A stretch of DNA of 64,000 nt from Deltaproteobacteria bacterium (GTDB lineage: Bacteria > Myxococcota > Myxococcia > Myxococcales > SZAS-1), in NCBI GenBank assembly GCA_018266075.1, contig JAFEBB010000022.1:38658-102657 (forward strand), given 5' to 3'. Shown here in pieces: positions 26,003-34,464 of the stretch. The notes below the pieces were generated by a model. It was not told the origin of the DNA. It searched no databases and saw nothing but the letters and a program-made list of their open reading frames with translations. The stretch's first letter is position 1. Each line of letters opens with the position of its first letter. The position numbers and the translations under genes are program-made.

Positions 26003-26827
26003 ATGCCCGCGGCGTCCGACAGCCAGCTCGCGTGGCAGAGCGCCGTGGCGTCGGTGGCGCTCACGATGGTGGGCCTGCCGCTCGACTTCTTCCTCTCGCG
26101 GCGCGTGGACGGGATGCCCGTCGCGCCGTACGTGGTGACGTTCGGGTTCGCGCTGCTCCTGCTGGCGCTGCTCTTCGTTGAACGCGGCTCGCTCCCGGTG
26201 GCCGCGCTCCACGCGCTCTTCCTCGCCAACAACATCGCGGTGGCCGGCGTGCTCTGGCTCACCCGGCCGACCTATGCCGAGGCACAGCGGCTGTGGCTGC
26301 CCTTCGAGCCCTACAGGCTGAGCGTGCTCGCCATCGCCCTCCTGGCGCCGCCGCGGCTCTGGGTGGGCGCCTCCACCATCGCGCTCTTCGTGGGGAGCGG
26401 AGTGCTGCGCTTCTTCACCCTCGACCCCGACGTGCAGGCGCGGCTCTCGCCCGCAGCGCCGGTGGCCTTGTGCGCCTTCGGGGTGTTCTCGGTGGTGCTG
26501 CTCATCAACCGCCTCCGCAGCCGCGCACTCGCCGAGGCCCTGGCCGCGAGCCGCGCCAAGACCGCGGTGCTCGAGGGCGTCACCCGGCGCTTCCTGGCCA
26601 TCCGCGACCTCGCCAACTCGCCTTTGCAGACCCTCGAGGCCACGATGGTGCTGCTCGCCAATGTCCCCGGCGCCGAGGTGCACGCGCAGCGCATGGCCCG
26701 CGCGCTGGAGCGGCTGCGCGCGTGGAATGCGCTGCTTCAGGAGTCGCCCTCGGCCGAGGCGTGGGATCGCGAGCGCGAGTCCTTCGACGCGGCCAAGGTG
26801 TTGGGCAAGCCCGCGCCGCCGAGCTGA
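26003..26827 (+). CDS. Membrane protein with degenerate HisKA-like helix
   Basis: 274 residues. About six hydrophobic segments occupy residues 12-170 (TFGFALLLLALLFVE, AALHALFLANNIAVAGVLWL, VALCAFGVFSVVLLINRL). A cytosolic tail follows whose helix RFLAIRDLANSPLQTLEATM aligns with the H box of sensor kinases (HELRNPL), with R201 where the phospho-accepting His should be. No HATPase domain follows; the protein ends shortly after a second helix. It looks like a sensor-kinase remnant or a dedicated scaffold for the response regulator encoded immediately upstream. The DHp similarity is weak and I place it as inference. Confidence 0.72.
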   Translation: MPAASDSQLAWQSAVASVALTMVGLPLDFFLSRRVDGMPVAPYVVTFGFALLLLALLFVERGSLPVAALHALFLANNIAVAGVLWLTRPTYAEAQRLWLPFEPYRLSVLAIALLAPPRLWVGASTIALFVGSGVLRFFTLDPDVQARLSPAAPVALCAFGVFSVVLLINRLRSRALAEALAASRAKTAVLEGVTRRFLAIRDLANSPLQTLEATMVLLANVPGAEVHAQRMARALERLRAWNALLQESPSAEAWDRERESFDAAKVLGKPAPPS

Positions 26828-26842
26828 AGCGAGCGGCTCAGG

Positions 26843-27313
26843 TCACTTCGTTCCGGAGTACGGCTCGATGGAGAAGCTGCTCCCGGAGACGCCGAGGTTG
26901 ATGCCGCTGCCGGTGCCGCTCAGCGCCAGGTTGACCTCGCCCTTGGTGAGCGCCTGTGCGCCCGCGCCCTTCACCGCGCCGGCCTCGGCGTTGGCGGAGG
27001 CGTAGCTGCCGAAGACGTCATTCAGGCTCTTCACGCCGCTGAAGGTGCCCACGCCGTTCTCGATGGAGGACTTGCCTGCGGTCAGGCCGCCGCCTTTCTG
27101 GCTCAGCTTCACCTTGGCGGTCTCGCCGTCGCTGCACTTCACCGTGCCCGTGCCGCTGGAGGTCTTGTAGATGGCCGACCAGCCGTGCAGGTTGAAGTGC
27201 ATCTTGCAGGTGAGATCGGGCGTGGCGGCCTGGGCGCTGCCCGGCAGCCAGCTGGTCAGGGCCGTGAGCGCCAGCCCGGCGAGTCCAAAGCGGGTCCCTC
27301 GTTTGGGGTTCAT
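26843..27313 (-). CDS. Hypothetical exported protein, Gly/Ser-rich
   Basis: 156 residues from the ATG at 27313. A type-I signal peptide (FGLAGLALTALTSWLPGSAQA, cleavage after AQA) is followed by a small beta domain: LTCKMHFNLHGWSAIYKTSSG, GTVKCSDGETAKVKLSQKGGG and INLGVSGSSFSIE. Two Cys could form a disulphide. The layout of a compact, all-beta periplasmic protein resembles small uncharacterised exported families, but I cannot name one. It converges on the membrane protein gene. Confidence 0.72.
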   Translation of the reverse strand: MNPKRGTRFGLAGLALTALTSWLPGSAQAATPDLTCKMHFNLHGWSAIYKTSSGTGTVKCSDGETAKVKLSQKGGGLTAGKSSIENGVGTFSGVKSLNDVFGSYASANAEAGAVKGAGAQALTKGEVNLALSGTGSGINLGVSGSSFSIEPYSGTK

Positions 27314-27435
27314 CGTGGCCTCCAGAAGTGAGGCTGCCCGCAGGACGCACGACACGCGGACAGCCGGGGCGTGTCACGAAATGGTTAAGAACGTGCCCGG
27401 TCGCTGCAAGGTCCGAGCGGTCGACCGGGGCAGAG

Positions 27436-27555
27436 TCAGTCCCACCAGAAGAACCAGCGCGGCGAGCGCCAGAGCTCCTCTGACGCCTTTGCGACCGTGA
27501 AGCCCGCGGGATCCACGCCGTGCATCTCGAGCATGTTTGCCACGACGGGGTTCAT
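27436..27555 (-). CDS. Small hypothetical protein (39 residues)
   Basis: The frame from the ATG at 27555 to TGA at 27436-27438 encodes 39 residues: NPVVANMLEMHGVDPAGF, then a charged helix and the aromatic end RWFFWWD. Codon third positions are mostly G or C, as in neighbouring genes. It starts eight bases after the stop of the giant FG-GAP lipoprotein gene and would be the last gene on that transcript. There is no strong ribosome-binding site, and no family is recognised. Confidence 0.45.
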   Translation of the reverse strand: MNPVVANMLEMHGVDPAGFTVAKASEELWRSPRWFFWWD

Positions 27556-27563
27556 GGTCGGGC

Positions 27564-30500
27564 TCAATAGAACTGGCCGCCGTCGTTCGGGTGGATGACG
27601 AGGTCGGTGCCGCTGTAGAGCAAGAGGTTGGGCAGGCCGCCGTCGACAGGCGCGTAGCCCACCGGCGCTCCGCTCATGCGCTGCGTCGAGGGCCGCTCCA
27701 CGAACCCGCCATCGGCGACCTGGTCGTAGAAGTGCATGTTGTCGGAGAAGGTGTCCTGCACCACCAGCAGCGGGGCGCCCTCCGGTCCCAGCGGCCCGAA
27801 CACCGCGCCTGCCGGGCGGTAGTTGGTCACGACGTTCGTGGAGCCGTTGGGGGTGATGAACCACAAGAGCCTCGTGGGGCCGTAGCTCACGGCGGCCACC
27901 ACTTCACCCCAGCGGCCGAGGATGTGGGGCCCGCCCGCTGGCGCCGAAGTGGTCTGGTCGTACACGCCCGCATCGACGAAGGGATCGAACGTGAGCTGGC
28001 TGCCGCCGCCGTGCGCATAGCTGATCACCGCGCCCGTGAGCAGGTCGTAGCTCCCCCCGACCGGCGCGAGGTGGAGGCAAATGCCGACCAGGTCATCGAG
28101 GCCGTCCTGGTTGAGGTCGACGTGCGTGAAGCGGCAGATCTGCCAGGTGGAGTCGAACGCGGTCACGGTATGCGCCATGAACGGCTGGTCGCGGACGTAG
28201 ACCACCACGCCGGTGCCGGTCGCGTCCGAGTACTGCGTCCAGAGATCGGCCCCGGGCGCGGCGCCGCCGAACTCGCCGGCGTTGATACCGCCCACCAGCG
28301 GGAACGAGCCGCCGTCGGGTTGGACCAGCTCCTGGGGCGCGCCGAACGAGCCGCCGTCGCCGCCGAGCTGAATCTCGATCTTGCCGGCGTTGCCGATGGT
28401 GGCCAGGTCGAGCAGCCCGGTGCCGTCGAGGTCGGCGATGGTGGCGCCCGAGGGCGGCGCGGGGAGCTGGGTGAACGGACCGTAGGCGTACTGCGCCTGG
28501 TCGGCGTAGAGCACCTGCAGGCTGCGGTTGTCGATGAGGAAGGCGTCGGGCTGGCCGTCGCCGTCGACGTCCGCGAAGCCCGAGAGCCCGGACGCACTGA
28601 AGCGCGCGAAGCGGCCAAAGGTTCCGTCGCCCTCGCCGTACATGATGGTGGTGGCCGCGATGCCGCCCGCGGTGAAGGCCAGGTCGGGCACGAAGTCGCC
28701 GTTGAAGTCGGGGCTGGCCACGCCGTCGATCTGCGATGCGAACTGGAGCGGCGTGCCGAGCGAAACCAGCCCGGCGTCGACGCCGTAGATGGGCAACAGC
28801 CCGTCGTAGCCGTCCACGGGCGCGACCAGCTCGCGGTCCTGCGTACCCAGGAACTTCGAGCCGAAGATGGAGAGCACGTTCAGGTCCTCCACGGCGTGGC
28901 CGTTCATCTGCACGGACTGGGTGGGTCCGAGCGAGGGGCCGGGGCCGTGGAGGAGGGTGATCATCGGCGTGACGCTCGCGGTTCCGGGGTCGAGCATGAT
29001 CACCACATCGTCGCCGTCGCCGCCGGGCGGCCCGTGGAGCACGGGCATCACCTGCGCCGACGAGTAGGCCGTCGGCGCCGCATCGGCGCTCTTCGAGGGG
29101 AGCTGCACCGTCACCGGCGGCGTCCCTGCTGGCGCGTACTGGACGTGCAGCGTCTGCATGGTGGGATTGCCGCTGGCGTCCGTCATCTCCACCCAGGCGA
29201 GATCGGTGAAGCCGTCGCCGTTGAAGTCGCCGGCCGCGAGGTAGGTGATGGAGCCGTCCACCACCTGTCGGCAGGTGTTGGTGGTCTGGGTGCCGCCGGT
29301 GAAGTCGATCTCCACGATGCCCGGCTTGGCGCCGCACCTTCCGCTGGCCGGCTCGTACACGAACGCAGCAAGGCCGGTCACGTCGGTGTTGATGGCGAAG
29401 CCGTCGGATCCGTCGGCGTCGTCGTTGGCGGTTCGCGTGCGCTGGAAGACCGGGACCGGGGAGCCCAGCGTGCCGTCGGCGGCAGCCTGCATCACCCCCA
29501 CGGCGTGCCTCGACACCCAGATGAGGTCGTCGTGCGAGTCCCCGTCGACGTCGGCCGCGAAGGCGTCGATGAGCGCGTCGTCGATGACATCGAAGGACCA
29601 GAAGGCGAGGTCCGTCCGCGGCGCCGCGCCGGGCTGGGAGATGATGGAGACGATGCTTCGGCCGAGCCCGCCGCCCCAGGACTGGAGCTCCACCAGCACC
29701 ACGTCCTGCTTGCCGTCGCCGTTGAGGTCGGCGGCGAGCACGCGGTCCACGCTGCCGTAGGGGACCTGGAGCGGACCCACTTCACTCAGCGTGCGGGTGG
29801 CCACCGCCCCGGTCGCGTCGGTGACCTGGAGGGTGTCCACGGCCTTGAAGTTGAGTCCGGGCGTGTACGCGCCGGCGGTGGCGTCGACCGTGCCGTCGCT
29901 GTGGTTGCCGCGGTCGCTGAAGCTGAAGTGATAGGGCGGGCTGCCGCCGGTGGCGAGGAGCTGCAACGGCACGCCGGGGTGCAACTCGCCCTGAGCGACC
30001 TGCAGGTCGAGCGCTGCGCCGATGTTCACCATGTACGTGTCCGTCTGCCCATTGAGATCGGTCACGGTGACGATGTCCTGCCCCGGGCCCTCGTCGCCGG
30101 CGGTGTACGCGCCCGTGTGCTCGTCGATGAAGGCGTTGCCCGAGCCGCCGCCGGCTCCCGCGTCCACGGTGAATTGGTACGGCGGTTGGCCGCCCACGGC
30201 GACGAACTGGAGGTGGGTCTGCGGCGGAAAGACCTGGCCCGGCGCCGCGCCGTAGATCCTGAGGGGCGCGCCCACGTGCACGCGCGCCGAGGCCGTCGCA
30301 CCACCGCCGTCGGCATTCGTCGCGTCGACGACCTGTACACAGTCGTCGGGGAAGTTGTTGTGGGTCCCGGCGACGTAGAGGCCCGACGCCGGATCGATCG
30401 ACGCGCCCGGGTTGGTGCTCACCTGGTTGTCGCACTGCACGAGCGAGAATGCGTAGGCCGGCTGTCCGCCCGCGGCGAGGAACTGCACCTTCCCCGCGGG

Positions 30501-31373
30501 CGCGACGGAGGTATCGGCCGGAGAGACGGTGAGCCGCGAGCCCACCGAGACGTAGACGAGCGTCCTGGCGCCGGTGCTGTCCACGACCTGAATCACGTCC
30601 TGGGCCGGACCGGTGGAGCCGGCGCGGTAGCTGCCGCCGTCGAGCTCGGCGTCGCTGCCGGAGCCGGGCGGCGAGGCAAATTCGAAGTCGAACGGCGGCG
30701 CGCCGCCCTGGGTCTGAAAGTCGATGTGGCCGCGCGGCGCGACCTGGGGATTGGGCGGGCTCACCAGCAACCCCGCGCCGACCCCGATCTTGGCGATCAC
30801 GCGCGCGAGGGGATCCTGGGTGGCGTCGCCGAGGGCCACGCAGTCGGTGGTGTTGCCGGTCTGGCCCGCCACGTAGTGCAAGCCCGCCGACGAGGACACG
30901 AAGCTGGCGCCGCTGCCGCCGTCGGGATCGACGCCGCCGTCGGCGAAGCAGCCGTAGAGCGAGAAGGTGTAGGGGCGCTTTCCACCGGTCCCCGCGAAGT
31001 CGAAGGTGTTCCCGGGCGGCACGTCGCCCACCGGAAGCTGCGCGAACGCGAGCGGGCTGGTGATGGCGAAGGTGGCGAGCTGGGTGCGACCGGAGGCGTC
31101 GGTCACGGCCACCACGTCCTGCGTGTTCCCCTGCCGGCCGGCCTGGTAGAAGCCGCCGTCGATGGTGGCGCCTTCGCCGGAGCCGGGCGCGCCCTGGAAG
31201 CTGTACACCATGGGCGGCACGCCGCCGTCGATGTCGATGGTGTGCGTCTCGCGCGGCGCCACCTGCGCGAACTGCGGCGACACGGTGAGCGGCTGATCCA
31301 CCGGCGCCTCGAAGCTGCGGCTGCAACCCGCGGCAAGGCCCAGCATCACTCCCACCGCCAGCAGTCGGCGCAT
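27564..31373 (-). CDS. Giant lipoprotein: Ig/cadherin-like repeats plus FG-GAP repeats
   Basis: 1269 residues with lipoprotein signal (GVMLGLAAGC). The first 550 residues are about six Ig-like repeats of roughly 90 residues, each containing GG-x-PPY/F-x-F (GGVPPMVYSF, GGKRPYTFSL, GGAPPFDFEF, GGQPAYAFSL, GGQPPYQFTV, GGSPPYHFSF) and a following QD(V/I)V-type strand. The second half carries seven or more FG-GAP/VCBS calcium-binding loops (DLNGDGKQD, DVDGDSHDD, DFNGDGFTD, DFNGDFVPD, DVDGDGQPD, DLDGTGLLD, DLNQDGLDD), which build an integrin-like propeller. It is probably a surface adhesin or scaffold anchored in the outer membrane. A small 39-residue gene follows. Confidence 0.9.
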   Translation of the reverse strand: MRRLLAVGVMLGLAAGCSRSFEAPVDQPLTVSPQFAQVAPRETHTIDIDGGVPPMVYSFQGAPGSGEGATIDGGFYQAGRQGNTQDVVAVTDASGRTQLATFAITSPLAFAQLPVGDVPPGNTFDFAGTGGKRPYTFSLYGCFADGGVDPDGGSGASFVSSSAGLHYVAGQTGNTTDCVALGDATQDPLARVIAKIGVGAGLLVSPPNPQVAPRGHIDFQTQGGAPPFDFEFASPPGSGSDAELDGGSYRAGSTGPAQDVIQVVDSTGARTLVYVSVGSRLTVSPADTSVAPAGKVQFLAAGGQPAYAFSLVQCDNQVSTNPGASIDPASGLYVAGTHNNFPDDCVQVVDATNADGGGATASARVHVGAPLRIYGAAPGQVFPPQTHLQFVAVGGQPPYQFTVDAGAGGGSGNAFIDEHTGAYTAGDEGPGQDIVTVTDLNGQTDTYMVNIGAALDLQVAQGELHPGVPLQLLATGGSPPYHFSFSDRGNHSDGTVDATAGAYTPGLNFKAVDTLQVTDATGAVATRTLSEVGPLQVPYGSVDRVLAADLNGDGKQDVVLVELQSWGGGLGRSIVSIISQPGAAPRTDLAFWSFDVIDDALIDAFAADVDGDSHDDLIWVSRHAVGVMQAAADGTLGSPVPVFQRTRTANDDADGSDGFAINTDVTGLAAFVYEPASGRCGAKPGIVEIDFTGGTQTTNTCRQVVDGSITYLAAGDFNGDGFTDLAWVEMTDASGNPTMQTLHVQYAPAGTPPVTVQLPSKSADAAPTAYSSAQVMPVLHGPPGGDGDDVVIMLDPGTASVTPMITLLHGPGPSLGPTQSVQMNGHAVEDLNVLSIFGSKFLGTQDRELVAPVDGYDGLLPIYGVDAGLVSLGTPLQFASQIDGVASPDFNGDFVPDLAFTAGGIAATTIMYGEGDGTFGRFARFSASGLSGFADVDGDGQPDAFLIDNRSLQVLYADQAQYAYGPFTQLPAPPSGATIADLDGTGLLDLATIGNAGKIEIQLGGDGGSFGAPQELVQPDGGSFPLVGGINAGEFGGAAPGADLWTQYSDATGTGVVVYVRDQPFMAHTVTAFDSTWQICRFTHVDLNQDGLDDLVGICLHLAPVGGSYDLLTGAVISYAHGGGSQLTFDPFVDAGVYDQTTSAPAGGPHILGRWGEVVAAVSYGPTRLLWFITPNGSTNVVTNYRPAGAVFGPLGPEGAPLLVVQDTFSDNMHFYDQVADGGFVERPSTQRMSGAPVGYAPVDGGLPNLLLYSGTDLVIHPNDGGQFY

Positions 31374-31512
31374 TCATTCCCCCGGTGTCGAGCGGTGAGC
31401 ATAGCCCGAGGTCGCGCGCTGGCCGTTGCGACTTGCACGCGCAGCTCACGTGAAATTTCCGCGCGTTCTGGAGCGCGGCCCTATCATTGCCGCCCCGCTC
31501 GAAAGGAACTCC

Positions 31513-32130
31513 ATGAAGCCCGCTCGCCGCCTGCTCGCCGCCGTCACGCTCCTCGCCTTCACGCACACGGGCACGGGGTGCTTCGGCAGCTTTCAGCTGG
31601 TGCAGAAGGTCTACGGCTTCAACAAGAGCATGGGGAACAAGTTCGTCCGGGAGATCGTCTTCCTCGTGTTCGTGATCCTGCCGGTGTACGGCCTGGCCTC
31701 GCTGGCCGACGCGCTCATCTTCAACCTCATCGAGTTCTGGACCGACAAGAACCCGCTCGCCATGGCGCCCGGCGAGACGCAGGAGCGCGTGGTGGAGCAG
31801 GACGGCAAGACCCTCAAGATGACCTTCGCCGATCAGGGCCGGACGCTGCGCCTCGAGGTGCTCGAGCCGGGCCAGGCGCCGGCGAAGTACACGGTGAGCG
31901 TCGACGAGGAGGGCGCCACGATCGCCGACGGCGCGGGCCAGCTGCTCGCCACCTCGGGGCTCGACGCGAACGGCGGCCTCGTGGTCCGCGACGCGCAGGG
32001 TGATGCGCTCCTGAGCCGCAGCGCCGAGGATCTCGCGAAGCTCGAAGACGCGGTGCCCGCGGGACCGGCCGCCGTGCTCGCCGCCGACGCCCACCGCGCG
32101 GACGGTTGTGCGATGGCGCTCGCGCACTGA
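31513..32130 (+). CDS. DUF3332 lipoprotein
   Basis: 205 residues from the ATG at 31513 (AAAGGA upstream). A lipoprotein signal ends at GTGC, followed directly by FGSFQLVQKVYGFNKSMG and a membrane helix (IVFLVFVILPVYGLASLADA) that leads into LIFNLIEFWTDKNPLAMAPG. These are the defining stretches of DUF3332. The remainder (VVEQDGKTLKMTFADQGRTL) is a beta-rich periplasmic region. The function is unknown; related proteins occur widely in Gram-negative envelopes. It is divergent from the giant FG-GAP lipoprotein. Confidence 0.9.
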   Translation: MKPARRLLAAVTLLAFTHTGTGCFGSFQLVQKVYGFNKSMGNKFVREIVFLVFVILPVYGLASLADALIFNLIEFWTDKNPLAMAPGETQERVVEQDGKTLKMTFADQGRTLRLEVLEPGQAPAKYTVSVDEEGATIADGAGQLLATSGLDANGGLVVRDAQGDALLSRSAEDLAKLEDAVPAGPAAVLAADAHRADGCAMALAH

Positions 32131-32185
32131 GTGCAGCGGCCGACAGCTCGCTGGTCGAGGCGCGCGCGCGGACCTACCTTCGCGT

Positions 32186-32569
32186 GTGTCCGCCGTGGAG
32201 CCGCTGTCGACCAACCAGCTCGCGCTCGAGCGCACCTTCCTGGCCCAGGAGCGGACGCTGCTGGCCTGGGTGCGCACCGCGCTCTCGCTGATCACCTTCG
32301 GCTTCGCGGTCTACAAGTTCTTCGGGCTGGAGCACGCGCTGGAGCCGGGCCATCCCGCGAGCGCGGTGCTCGGCTCGCGCGCGTTCAGCCTGTTGCTGAT
32401 TGGGTTGGGGCTGGTGACGCTGGTGTTCGCGAGCCTCGAGCATCGACGCACGATCCTCTTGCTGCGCCGGCAGTTCGGGGCGATCCCGCGCTCGCTCGCG
32501 GGGAAGCTGGGCGTGCTCATCGCGCTGCTGGGATTGGCGGCGTTCCTGGCGGTGCTGTTGCGCGTGTAG
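32186..32569 (+). CDS. DUF202 (YidH-like) membrane protein
   Basis: 127 residues from the GTG at 32186; the longer frame upstream overlaps the previous gene and is not conserved. The family signature is plain: LALERTFLAQERTLLAWVRTALSL followed by the first membrane helix, then two more (FSLLLIGLGLVTLVFASL and LGVLIALLGLAAFLAVLL). It is a three-helix inner-membrane protein of unknown function. Confidence 0.9.
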   Translation: MSAVEPLSTNQLALERTFLAQERTLLAWVRTALSLITFGFAVYKFFGLEHALEPGHPASAVLGSRAFSLLLIGLGLVTLVFASLEHRRTILLLRRQFGAIPRSLAGKLGVLIALLGLAAFLAVLLRV

Positions 32570-32597
32570 TCTTCCGCGGCACGCGGAGGGACACACG

Positions 32598-33008
32598 ATG
32601 GCCTGGGTCAAGATCCCCAAGGAGCACCACCCGCTGTTCATGGACGCCGTCCCGAGCGATCCGCGCGTGAGCACGCTGAAGATGTTCGGCGGCATCGGCG
32701 CGACGGTGAACGGTCACATGTTCGGCGGGCTCTGGGCGAGGAGCGTGATGGTGAAGCTCAGCCCCGCTGATCAGAAAAAGGCGCTCGCCATCGGCGCGGT
32801 GCCCTTCGATCCCATGGGCAACGGCCGCGTGATGGCCGACTCCTTCGTGCTTCCCGAAGGCATCGTCGACGACGCCGAGGAGCTTCGCGATTGGCTGAAG
32901 CGCGCGCTCGCGTTCACCGCCACGCTGCCGCCGAAGACGAAGAAGCCTGCCGCCAAGAAGCCGGCTGCGGCGAAGGAGCCCGCGAAGCCCAGGGCGAAGA
33001 AGAAGTAG
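32598..33008 (+). CDS. TfoX N-terminal-domain protein with basic tail
   Basis: 136 residues. A TfoX/Sxy N-terminal domain (VSTLKMFGGIGATVNGHMFG, ARSVMVKLSPADQKKAL, MADSFVLPEGIVDDAEELRDWL) is followed by a Lys/Ala/Pro-rich tail (KKPAAKKPAAAKEPAKPRAK) like the tails of histone H1-like bacterial proteins. TfoX proteins in enteric bacteria and Haemophilus promote competence gene expression, but stand-alone N-domain proteins are mostly uncharacterised. The basic tail suggests nucleic-acid contact. GGAGG precedes the ATG. Confidence 0.85.
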   Translation: MAWVKIPKEHHPLFMDAVPSDPRVSTLKMFGGIGATVNGHMFGGLWARSVMVKLSPADQKKALAIGAVPFDPMGNGRVMADSFVLPEGIVDDAEELRDWLKRALAFTATLPPKTKKPAAKKPAAAKEPAKPRAKKK

Positions 33009-33014
33009 CCGCGC

Positions 33015-34256
33015 TCACTCGTGCCGCAGTGCCTCGACGGGCTCCAGGCTCGCGGCGCGCAGCGCGGGCAGCAGCCCGAAGATGAAGCCCACCGTCGCCG
33101 ACGCGACCCACGCGAGCGCGAGGGCCGCCACCGGGATGGTCACAGGCCAATCGAGCACGCGCCCGAGCAGCTCCGTGCTGATGATGCCGAGCGCCACGCC
33201 CGCCGCGCCGCCGAGCGTGCAGAGCAGGATCGCTTCGCCCACGAACTGCACCAGCACCTGCGCGCCGCTCGCACCGATGGCGAGCCGCAGGCCGATCTCG
33301 CGCGTCCGCTGCGTCACCGAGACGAGCATCACGTTCATGATCCCCACGCCGCCCACGAGCAGCGCCACCGCGGCGATGCTCGCGAGGAAGAGCGCGAGCG
33401 TGTGGCTCGACTCGATCTCCGCTTTGATGAGCTCGTCGGGCCGGCGAATGTTGAAGTCGTCGGGCTGGCCGGGCTGGATGTGGTGGCGCTGGCGGAGCAG
33501 GGCGTTGACGGCATCGATGGAGCTGTCGACGGTGGTCACGGCGCTCGCCGAGCAGAGGATGTCGTCGAGCCACTCGAAGCCGCGGCCGCGGATCTTTCGC
33601 TGCGCGGTGGTGTAGGGCATCACCAGCGTGTCGTCCTGGTCCTGGCCGGTGGCGGATTGGCCCTTCGCGGCGAGCACCCCCACCACCTCGAACGGCTGGC
33701 CCTGGATGCGCACCGCGGCGCCGAGGGGATCCGCGTCGGGAAAGAGCTGCTCGCGCAGCGTGGTGCCGATGACCACCACGTTCGCGGATTGCTCCATCTC
33801 CTCCTGCGTGAACGCGCGGCCGGCGCCGAAGCTCCAGCGCTTGATTTGAAAGTAAGAGGGCGCAACCCCGCGGTAGTGCGTGGTCCAGTTGCGACTCCCT
33901 GCCGCGACGCTGAGGCTCCCATCCACGTTCGGCGTGACGCTGACGATGGTGGGGATCTCCTGTGCGATGGCGGCGGCGTCGTCCTCGGTGAGCGTGGTCA
34001 TGCCGTGGGTGCCGCTGCGCACGCCGTTGATGTTTCGCGAGCCCGCTTCAATCCACACGAGGTTGTCGCCGAGGTCGTGGAGCTTGGCCTGCGCCTTCTC
34101 GGTGCCGGCCTGGCCCACCGCGACCACGCAGACCACCGCGGCCACGCCCACGCTGATGCCCAGCGCCGCGAGCGCGCTGCGCAGGCCGTTGCGGCCCATG
34201 GCGCGCAGGCCTTCCACGACGACGATGCGGGTGGCGATTCGGAGGTTCTGAAGCAT
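33015..34256 (-). CDS. MacB-type ABC transporter permease (FtsX family), orphan
   Basis: 413 residues from the ATG at 34256 (GTG at 34259 also possible). A MacB periplasmic domain lies between the first membrane helix (LGISVGVAAVVCVVAVG) and three C-terminal helices of the FtsX fold (LFLASIAAVALLVGGVGIMNVMLVSV, then RTREIGLRLAIGASG between helices). The family uses mechanotransmission across the envelope for export of macrolides, peptides or lipoproteins. It needs an ATPase partner, and none is encoded nearby on either strand. Its start is next to a paired hairpin repeat. Confidence 0.93.
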   Translation of the reverse strand: MLQNLRIATRIVVVEGLRAMGRNGLRSALAALGISVGVAAVVCVVAVGQAGTEKAQAKLHDLGDNLVWIEAGSRNINGVRSGTHGMTTLTEDDAAAIAQEIPTIVSVTPNVDGSLSVAAGSRNWTTHYRGVAPSYFQIKRWSFGAGRAFTQEEMEQSANVVVIGTTLREQLFPDADPLGAAVRIQGQPFEVVGVLAAKGQSATGQDQDDTLVMPYTTAQRKIRGRGFEWLDDILCSASAVTTVDSSIDAVNALLRQRHHIQPGQPDDFNIRRPDELIKAEIESSHTLALFLASIAAVALLVGGVGIMNVMLVSVTQRTREIGLRLAIGASGAQVLVQFVGEAILLCTLGGAAGVALGIISTELLGRVLDWPVTIPVAALALAWVASATVGFIFGLLPALRAASLEPVEALRHE

Positions 34257-34329
34257 CACGGCGAGCGGATTGTAGCGGGAGGAGAGGGAAGAGCGTCTCA
34301 GCGGGTTCTCATGAAACCCACGTCCCGAC

Positions 34330-34440
34330 CTCGTCCCCATCTCACGCGGGGGAGGAGTCCGCTTGAGAATTAACAGTTCGTTTAACAAACCAGACTCCCC
34401 TTCCCCGCGTGAGACGGGGAAGGGGATAGGGGGATGGGGT
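34330..34440. repeat. Paired hairpin repeat (REPIN-like, second family)
   Basis: The right arm contains a perfect 11-base stem, CCCCTTCCCCG (34397-34407), loop CGTGAGA, then CGGGGAAGGGG (34415-34425). The left arm at 34331-34360 is an imperfect inverted copy sharing TCTCACGCGGGG, with its own weaker hairpin. Between them is an AT-rich spacer containing TTAACAGTTCGTTTAA (34370-34385). The element occupies the divergent region between the MacB-type permease and the TPR-like membrane protein, so it may affect expression of both. It differs in sequence from the element at 1762-1869. Confidence 0.65.
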
Positions 34441-34464
34441 TTTGTTGATCTATCCTCGAACCCG

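Noticed and set aside
23363..26683. 1106-codon minus-strand frame across oxidoreductase, MBL and response regulator
   Set aside because: Same shadow composition; the genes on the other strand have complete catalytic motifs.
27537..32003. 1488-codon open frame on the plus strand antisense to the FG-GAP lipoprotein
   Set aside because: It is rich in Arg, His, Val and Gly without any domain, and lies opposite a gene with clear repeats. High-GC DNA yields such shadow frames.
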